Source of the DNA: Aphrophora alni
Lineage: Eukaryota > Arthropoda > Insecta > Hemiptera > Aphrophoridae
Direction of reading: 5' to 3'
DNA length: 64,000 nt
Assembly (NCBI GenBank): GCA_963513935.1
Contig: OY740768.1
Coordinates: forward strand, 67,568,231-67,632,230
The notes beneath the pieces were generated by a model. The model saw only the letters and a program-made list of their open reading frames with translations, had not been told where the DNA came from and ran no database searches. Of the stretch, positions 56,598 to 64,000 are shown one piece after another (positions within the stretch are counted from its first letter, which is position 1; every line of letters starts with the position of its first letter). A program made the translations under genes and the position numbers.

Positions 56598-57205
56598 CAA
56601 TTTACTCTCTTTGATTTATAATTAAATTTTTACTTTTTGATTGATAACTTTCAAACCGACATTTTGGGGGAGATTTTAACGAATACTTTTGTTTAATTAG
56701 ACCATGGGTGTCTAAGAAAGATGGTGCAATATTTGTGACCGATAATAAAAACATAATTTACAAGATTTATAGAACAATGAAATGCATTATAGAACTACAG
56801 TTTATATAGCATAGCTTGTCAAAACCAATACATATTACAGTTCTCAAATGTAATGAATATTCAAGACTAGCTCCTGTGCTTTCTCTTAATTTATTGTGCA
56901 ATGCAAATTTCAAGAATTATTTTAATTGAGACTAATTCGTCCAGGTTCAATGTTTCGAAGTAACCACACCCAGTATAACTAGGCCAAGTGGTTTTTAAAT
57001 GATCAACCCACTTTTGCGGACATCTCATAATATATATCTTGTTAATACGATAATCTGGAGCAAAAGAATTTAAAACATGTTTTAGATATTTGTGGTGCGA
57101 TAGCCCGGTTCGATGCGGTTGTGCAATAGATCTGAAGTGAATTAAATTTAAATAACAGACTCTTTATGATCTGCATACTCAAAATGTCCCATTTAGCTCA
57201 AGTTT
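56598..57205. other. Non-coding DNA with dispersed repeat
   Basis: The repeat-related block lies at 56660-56735. GGTTCGATGC near 57107 matches a Pol III B box but has no A box in range. No genes. Confidence 0.45.
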
Positions 57206-57800
57206 GAATGTATGCGATCTCATAGGTGTTGCCTAAATGCTTTACTCGCATCATATACGTTTGCCTAAATGTTTTATTCTTGTTATATATGTTTGTCTAA
57301 ATATTTTACTCGCATCATATAGGTTTGTCTAGATGTTTTACTCCCATCATATATGTTTGCCTAAATATTTTACTCGCATCATATAGGTTGGTCTAGATGT
57401 TTCACTCCCATCATATATGTCTGCCTAAATATTTTACTCCCATCATATAGGTTTGTCTAGATGTTTTATTCGCATCATATAGGTTTGTCTAGATGTTTTA
57501 CTCGCATCATATAGGTTTGTCTAAATGTTTTACTCGCATCATATACGTTTGTCTAGATGTTTTATTCGCATCATATAGGTTTGTCTAGATGTTTTACTCG
57601 CATCATATAGGTTTGACTAAATATTTTACACACATCATATAGGTTTGACTAAATATTTTACTCGCATCATATAGGTTTGTCTAGATGTTTTATTCGCATC
57701 ATATAGGTTTGACTAGATGTTTTACTCGCATCATATAGGTTTGTCTAAATGTTTTATTCGCATCATATGGTTTGCCTAAATACTCGCGTCGTATACAGGA
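57206..57800. repeat. 32-bp minisatellite, about 18 units
   Basis: The unit is CATCATATAGGTTTGTCTAG followed by ATGTTTTACTCG. Variation is concentrated at CTAGATG/CTAAAT and CTCG/TTCG. Units near the left edge are more diverged. Non-coding. Confidence 0.94.
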
Positions 57801-57810
57801 ACAGTAGAAT

Positions 57811-58580
57811 GTCTAGAATGTAATTTTTATATCACCTCCTAGTTGACATATAAAGGCAGTAAAAACGCTGTTAGAATTCCCCTAGTCTAGGGTTATCTAC
57901 AGGGTGCTCCAAAACTAAAAGTCAAATTTACAGGGAGTTCCAAATTCTAAAAACGTACGGTATTTTCTAAAAAGTTTTAAATATTAGTATATTAATATTT
58001 TTCAATATTCATTTTCTTCTCCACAAGACGTAAATTTTGGTTTAAAATAAAATTGTATAACTGCTTTAGTTTTCATGATATTTTAATAAATGTAAATAAT
58101 TGCATATATAAAATGTGACTGTTAAGCATTTAATGGACTGGAAGTCAGGATTATACTTTCTATTTCGGCTCCTAGATTCTAGATATCATGAAAAGGCCGA
58201 AAGAACGGCTTTGGACAGGTCTGGTCTTCATATAACAAAAATATACAATGCGTACGTTTAACCCTTTGTAAGGTATTAACTACTGTATTGACTGTTTCTC
58301 CTTTTCTGTGTCTTTGGGGTAATTAAATTGCCATTCAGTAGTCGATAAACATTTCCACTCCACTACATGCTTAACAGTCTAATTTTGAATGTGCAATTTA
58401 CTTATCTTGAAATAATTTAAAAGTACTCAGAAAAATCACATTTTATAATTTTTGAAACACCCTGTATATTTGGATTTTAATTTTGGAACACTCTCTAGAT
58501 AACCTTAGACCAGAGATTTCCAACGCCGTTTTTTCAGCCTTTCCATGTGTTCTAGGAACCGATATAAAATTTTATTCCTG
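57811..58580. mobile_element. Fold-back (long inverted repeat) transposon, ~770 bp
   Basis: The left arm from about 57811 and the right arm ending about 58580 are imperfect reverse complements for well over 150 bp. Matching blocks include TTTTATATC/GATATAAAA, TCCTAG/CTAGGA, TCTAGGGTTATCTA/TAGATAACCTTAGA, ACAGGGTG..CCAAAA/TTTTGGAACACTCT and ACAGGGAGTTCCAAA/TTTGAAACACCCTGT. Further in, GACTGTTAAGCATTTAATGG (58117 onward) pairs with 58350-58380. The middle (~58150-58340) is unpaired. The subterminal ACAGGGWGYTCCAAA is itself duplicated within each arm. No coding frame. It is a non-autonomous DNA transposon; the superfamily is not assigned and no target duplication is clear. Confidence 0.82.
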
Positions 58581-60359
58581 ACTTTCAATTTGGACGGCAT
58601 TACATACATTGACATCTGCGATCCAAAGAAAGCAAACATTTCAAGAAAATAAACATAAGACTACATATATGCATTCCTACATAGAGTTAAACATATTTAA
58701 TTATTAATGCGTGTAGTTAAATATAGTTAAACAATGTTAATATAGGTAATATACAAGATATCAGTTTAGTAAGTATACACCCTCTATAATTTTCCTTGTA
58801 TTGATTATTTGAACCTGCTGTGTGCGCCATTTATATTTTGAATGTGTGGGAAACCTATTTATTTGACTGCTGTTATCTAGTGTCCCCTTTCCAATGTATC
58901 TTCAAGAACCTTATTTAAATTCAGAAAAATCAAATTGAAAATGTTTATAACATAATAAATTACATACAAATTTTTCGATTTCATTTTTGCAAGTATTTGT
59001 ACTAGCCTCACATATCTACGATGACAAATAGTGGAAGTTATTGTTAAAAATGTAATTTCGGACTCTGATCTCCCAAGAAATTTTTTTGATATTCGCATAG
59101 TACAAGATCCGGTAGGGCTGTCATCGATACGAGCGAAGTGAGGGCCCGTCAGTGTCTAGCCAAGGTCAAGGAAGTAGTGATATACACGATTTTGTTCAGA
59201 AAACCTGTGTAACAATTGTTTTAAACAGTTTGTGCAAGACTCCTTGATCTACCAATACAATTTAACATTTCCTACAAGGCACAAGAAACCAACTTTTTGG
59301 CATTACATTTAGAAGATCTGATTGTATTGTACGATGGGGCTGGGTAAATACCATGATGGCACCAATCGACTTGTGTTACGTTCAAATAATTGATCTCTCA
59401 AATCGTTTTGAAGTCTAGTTGGTAACAAAACCAGTGGCCTAACTTCATTTGAACAATAAAATTATTTTTATTTAAAGGTAGTAAATTATCAATATCAGTT
59501 TGACTCTTTGGAGAAAATTTTTGGAGAGCTACAAAAATAAAATAGAATTCAGTTTTTCATGGAACTATCCTTTTTACGCTCCCTGATTTCAAAGAATTTT
59601 TTTTTTTAAGCTGTCTGTAAATATTCTAATCACTGTTAACATTCATGTCTTCTCAATGTGTTAGACAAATTCGTTAATCAGCAAGTTCATTTAAAACATT
59701 TTTATAACACTGAACAAATATTTTACACTAATCTTCCCAATTTGTTTTATTTATGTCTTGAATAAATTCTTTGATCAGCTAAAATCATTCAAACATTTTC
59801 AAAATGGCGACCTTTAAAAATCTTTGATTTCCTTAGTTTTCCAATTTAATTAAAAAATTTTAAATATGTTTTAACGTACATAATTCTGCATCTCAACTTT
59901 CTACAATATAAAATTATCTAAAATTAAAATTTCAAGCCTTGAACTCTCAAATTTTAAATTTGATTTTGAGTATATGCTGAAAAGTGGTTAAAGTATATAA
60001 CACTTCAATATACAGTATACAATATAAAGTATATAATACCAGGTTTTCAATTTATGCATTCTTTACAACGAGGCAACTATTTTGTTCCCATAAGGAAAAT
60101 TAGTTTAACCTATATCAATACTGCATAGTTATTAATGTTTATGTTATTAATTTATATCTCGGTTATTAATGTACAAACAGCTTTGTTATTAATATTTAAC
60201 CTAAAATTATGACAATGTTTGTACTAAAACAAAAATTAAACTCTTCCTGCTTTGTTTACGAGCTTGTGCTTACTACAATGTTTATTTAAATTAATTTAAC
60301 TAATTAATTGTGTTTCTGTAAAATGAATATGCTTGTTTAAATAAGATATTTCTTCAACC
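58581..60359. other. AT-rich non-coding DNA with dispersed repeats
   Basis: AATTTCGGACTCTGATCTCC..TTCGCATAGTAC (59051-59102) matches the family seen at 30175 and 33206. It continues into a GC-richer patch (59105-59170) of unknown nature. CAAAATGGCGACC near 59800 belongs to the AT-rich dispersed repeat. The 73-codon minus frame over 58877-59098 is a product of that repeat. Confidence 0.45.
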
Positions 60360-60707
60360 TTACAGTGGTTTAATTCCGGCCATATCTAGATTCATGTTAT
60401 AAATTGCGTAAACTTTGCTTTTGCTAACCAACGATACATACGCTTTAACTCCTTTGAGCGGTGACCCTAATCGATGTTCACAAGATTCTCTGAAGCTGGG
60501 GCATGGGGACGGGGGCTCGTTGCCTATGCAAGAGCTAACGCCGATCGTTTCGCTCCCTAAGGATCGACAATACGACAGAGTCCATGCATACCAAAACTTA
60601 ACGCAAGAAACAAATCCGAATTGTTTTTTTCTTTGTCTCTTAACCTCCACCCTTTCCCTTTTCGCTTTGTTCAAAGCCATAAAGTGTTTTCCGATATAGT
60701 CGGCCAT
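60360..60707 (-). other. 115-codon open frame in GC-rich island, unrecognised
   Basis: A ~250-bp island of clearly higher G+C (about 60440-60680) is open on both strands: 115 codons on the minus strand (60707 to 60360) and 94 on the plus strand (60415-60699). The minus frame starts MADYIGKHFMALNKAKRERV, has a basic stretch (VEVKRQRKKQFGF) and a central SCIGNEPPSPCPSFRESCEH. I cannot assign a domain. It could be an exon, a retrocopy fragment, or a transposon piece. Being open on both strands suggests composition rather than selection. Confidence 0.25.
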
Positions 60708-61604
60708 AACATGGATAACGTAATAAACTTACTGAAAACTTTGTCTTTCCTTCATCCAAACCTAAAGAGTTCTTGTTTTTTATGTACATTATTTTAGTTA
60801 TAAGGTAGCCATACATTTTTAAATAAAGTCCACACTATTCAGTCTCTTCAATGTAAAAATGTATAATTTTAATAAACACGTTTTCTATAAACTTCTTATT
60901 CTAAATATTGAACAAATATATGATTTTGTATGTTTATATGTTTATTTGTCTTACAAAACATTCTCACAACCAATATTTATTTTAAAAATTATTTCAAATT
61001 GTTACTTATTTTGGGAATGTTTTCATCACAACACGATAATATCAAACAATGTCACTTAATGATTTTACCACATTTTTTTGTCATTTGAGCGCTTATTAAA
61101 ATCCAAAATAATATAATGTTTTATTGGCTAATTTTCACGAAACTTCTGTGTTTTCGTTGGAATTTGACATGAATTAAACGTTTTCCCCGCAGTCCCAAAA
61201 AAACTGGCTAATAGTCCCAAAAATTTGAATGGATGATATTTGTACAGATATCTATAATTTCTCGTTAGGGGCTTAGTTCCATATAAAAGAATAGGTTCTG
61301 GCAAACATCTTTCTTTGCTGCTTTTCAATGTAGATTTATTTAAGTCTCAATATGCTATATTTTGTTATTATTTTAACTTTAAAAATTTTTTGTCTTATGC
61401 TTTATATCATTATGTTTATAATGGAAACGGAGAAATAATATTATGCTAGTAAAAACTAAACACCAGCACCTAGGCACGAACTTGTGCCAAATCCGAGCTA
61501 ACCTTATCAGTTTATTGCTCCACATTACTCCTCTCGAAAACTGCTCTTATTGTACGTAGTGCTGGATAAGATAGAGAAATGAGCGCATTCTTCTACTTGT
61601 ACCT
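60708..61604. other. AT-rich non-coding DNA
   Basis: 66-codon frames at 60859-61059 and 61128-61328 are AT-driven without domains. CACGAACTTGTGCC near 61476 is a small imperfect palindrome. Confidence 0.5.
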
Positions 61605-61695
61605 GCGGAACCTTTGAAGATCCACACATATCCGAACTGCGCGAGCTTGACGCGTCCCTCTACCAAATGAGCAACGCCCTTCCCAATTTCTGTTT
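61605..61695 (-). mobile_element. tRNA-derived SINE fragment, minus strand
   Basis: On the minus strand, GTTGCTCATTTGGTAGAG (61658-61675) is a good A box, very close to the tRNA-type TGGCTCAGTTGGTAGAG. CGCAGTTCGGATATG (61627-61641) sits where a B box belongs but is degraded. No acceptor stem can be paired. It is a decayed SINE head or tRNA pseudogene. Confidence 0.5.
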
Positions 61696-64000
61696 TTTCC
61701 ATGGATTTTAATATTACATCGATATAAAAATCTATATTATTGTCATGGCCACAATAATGGACATTAGAAATTGATGAAAATATGTAACGCCACGTGTCAG
61801 TTATGGTCTAGTTGGCTAACAATTATTTATTTGTAATGTGCATTCAGTTATTTTATATTACGTAATTCATAATAAATATGTATATATTACTATTCAACAT
61901 TTGAATAAACTTGTGTGACCATAAAACTCTCGTTCAAACTAAATTATAATTAATTTTCAAACTTTGGCAGTACGTTTTGGTAAAAGGAATAAACAACATT
62001 TTGGGGTTTAATTATTTCAGTTAATACTGAATTGAAGCTGTTAAATTGAAAATTGTTATTTCATATATAATTTGAAATGCTTAACAAAATTAACAGTAAT
62101 TAAGAAGTGATCAAACAATACGTAACTTTTTCAATTATTTGTTACATTTGAGTGATTTCGCCGTATGAATGTTTGTAGAAGGCGTATTATACTCTATTTT
62201 ATTTCCATCACACTTTACAAAAAGTTTCATAAATAAGATACGGTATACTTATGTAAAGTACAATTATTTTTCAATGCGTTTCGCACTAATGGAGTCGAAA
62301 TTGTCTCTCTGTTCTTCCATTTTTTTGTCGAGATATCGTGCCATTAGTTAAGCGTAGAATCCATTAATTCGCATCTGTCAGTCTGCTCCTGGTTGGCATA
62401 TCTTAAACAAATTGAGTTTTTGTTTCTGTCATGTAAAGGGAAATTGAATTTATAATTTGCTCAATCAAATTACTGTATTACGATATTGTGAGTTGAGTAA
62501 AAAACACATTATTTACAAAAAATTGTATCCCTTGTTTTTTTTCATTTATTTGTTCATACTGAAAATGTTTTATTATTTTATGGCCGTTGCTTGGTAATAA
62601 TACCTTGACACGGCCCGTGACCATGTTATTTGTACAGTTCATCTAGAACTTGTTTTAGCAAATCATTTAATAAACAATATGCAAGTATAAGGAGAAAATA
62701 TATATTAGTATATAAATTAGAAAATATAAATAGGTTGACTATATGTAAAGAAGTCATGGAAAACATTAAATTTTATATTCATATAATTTGACTGATTATT
62801 ACTAATTTTTTCGCTTTACATGTCAATATTTTGTCAGATTTTCACCAGATTTAATTTGTTTTGTAATACTTAAACATGTTTGGTCCCTATAAACAAAATT
62901 TGAAATCAAAAGTTACTTTTTCACAGATTTTTCCTCTTGGTCCAATTTTTATTGTAGGTGGATACATTGAAATTTATTATGGCCCAGACAAGTTATTTCA
63001 CAAACAAAATTCAGAAACAATTTTTTATAAAGGAAAAAAGACGCTCAGTTTAGAGAGGAAGTTTTTCGAGTGATTTATTTGATTGCAGTTAATAATCAAG
63101 TTAAAACCGCACAAAACTATTGGTACGTAACCTACTTTTAAAATGATTTAGCTTTCTGAATTCCCAGAATATTATAAAAGTTGTTTGTTTGTTTGTATGT
63201 TATTCTATTCCATTACACTTGAGAATGATGTATGTATAAGTTGTCACCACTTAGTAACACCGTATACATTTAAATTGTGGATTTAGAATATTTTTGAAGC
63301 TAATACTACACTCATGGATTTATTTGTGTACATTTTAGGAAACTTATTTTCTCCTCCCAAATGGTTTTAATTTTCATTTTAACAAAATAACTTTTTTTTT
63401 TCAATTACACAATCAGCTCCCATTTATGCAACGTCCATAGTTGAAATGAATCGACTCTTTGGGTCGATTTAACATAAGTGCGTTCCTAATTCTTTGTCAG
63501 AGACAGAATAATAGCGGTATCTCAAAGTTAATACCCCAACAATAACAATCTGGTTAAGAATGCATTAAAACATACAATAAAAGCCCAAACAAATAATTGA
63601 TATAAATTGTGATAGTGTATTCTTCACATCAGTTTATTCAACTTCAATATTGGTAAAGAGTGTTACATTTTACTCATAAGTGACATTATTCTTACTGAAT
63701 GCCTCTGAATTTTAAAACTGGTTTCAATCACAGCCTCATAAACAATTCCCCAAAATTCCATACTGAATTCGTGACTGTGCAAGAGTAAAATAAAATTGTT
63801 TTACTACTCGTGGTGGCCACAGTGATCTAAGAAAGTATGCGTTATTAAATTTTATAACAACTAGGGCAGACTGCGATTGTTTGGCAAGTATGTTTAGAAT
63901 TCTATAAAAAATATATTTCACTAAAAATGTGAAAATATTTTAGAATTTATCCTTCGCCGAATAAATACAATATTCTTTTTTTATAAGTAGTTGTAGCCAC
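61696..64000. other. AT-rich non-coding DNA to window end
   Basis: A short balanced patch at 62570-62660 contains TTTATGGCCGTTG and CACGG-C-CCGTG and could be regulatory. The small frames at 62169, 62876 and 63736 have no domain. A (TTTG)n-type run lies near 63182-63196. No genes. Confidence 0.5.

Noticed and set aside
57100..57120. tRNA gene from GGTTCGATGC
   Set aside because: B-box-like word only; no A box or cloverleaf upstream.
57206..57800. Second CRISPR-like array
   Set aside because: 32-bp units abut one another with no spacers; ordinary minisatellite.

Overview
The window looks like animal, probably arthropod, nuclear DNA. It is AT-rich, has no bacterial-style operons or ribosome binding sites, and carries no long open reading frame. 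It does hold insect-type mariner and Helitron transposase fragments, tRNA-derived SINE pieces, MITEs, many minisatellites and long dinucleotide runs. The frequent TAGGCCTA-like words and the mariner subtype would suit a hemipteran, but that is a guess. No intact protein-coding gene and no canonical tRNA or rRNA gene could be found on either strand. The longest open frames (115 to 152 codons) show no recognisable domain.

Layout. 1-5 kb: unique AT-rich DNA with a candidate 36-nt microexon (947-982, plus strand). 5.2 kb: a 176-bp MITE. 8.0-10.9 kb: a 50-bp satellite array with nested higher-order structure (250-bp units inside a ~1,049-bp duplication). 11.78 kb: a near-perfect recursive splice site (branch point, pyrimidine tract, AG abutting GTAAGT). 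13-22 kb: dispersed AT-rich repeats, a 56/99-bp minisatellite and a GC-rich 244-bp MITE with nested palindromes. 24.7-25.8 kb: decayed mariner-like transposase copies and a dispersed ~270-bp repeat. 27 kb: a 39-bp minisatellite. 33.9 kb and 47.8 kb: long (GA)n and (TC)n runs. 36.5 kb: a 34-bp array. 39.6-40.9 kb: a 151-bp array. 51.8-53.3 kb: the best preserved mariner pseudogene, a SINE and another dispersed repeat copy. 54.7-55.7 kb: a 145-bp array running directly into a Helitron-type protein remnant. 55.84 kb: a second recursive-splice-like site. 57.2-58.6 kb: a 32-bp array next to a ~770-bp fold-back element.

Interpretation (inference). The microexon candidate and both zero-length splice sites lie on the plus strand, which is what one expects inside a very long intron of a plus-strand gene whose main exons lie outside the window. 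Several 150-400 bp islands of mixed base composition with homeodomain- or POU-like words (about 3.4, 6.3, 7.7, 16.5, 18.0, 28.2 and 37.9 kb) may be enhancers of that gene, but this needs cross-species alignment. The rest is old transposon debris and tandem repeats.
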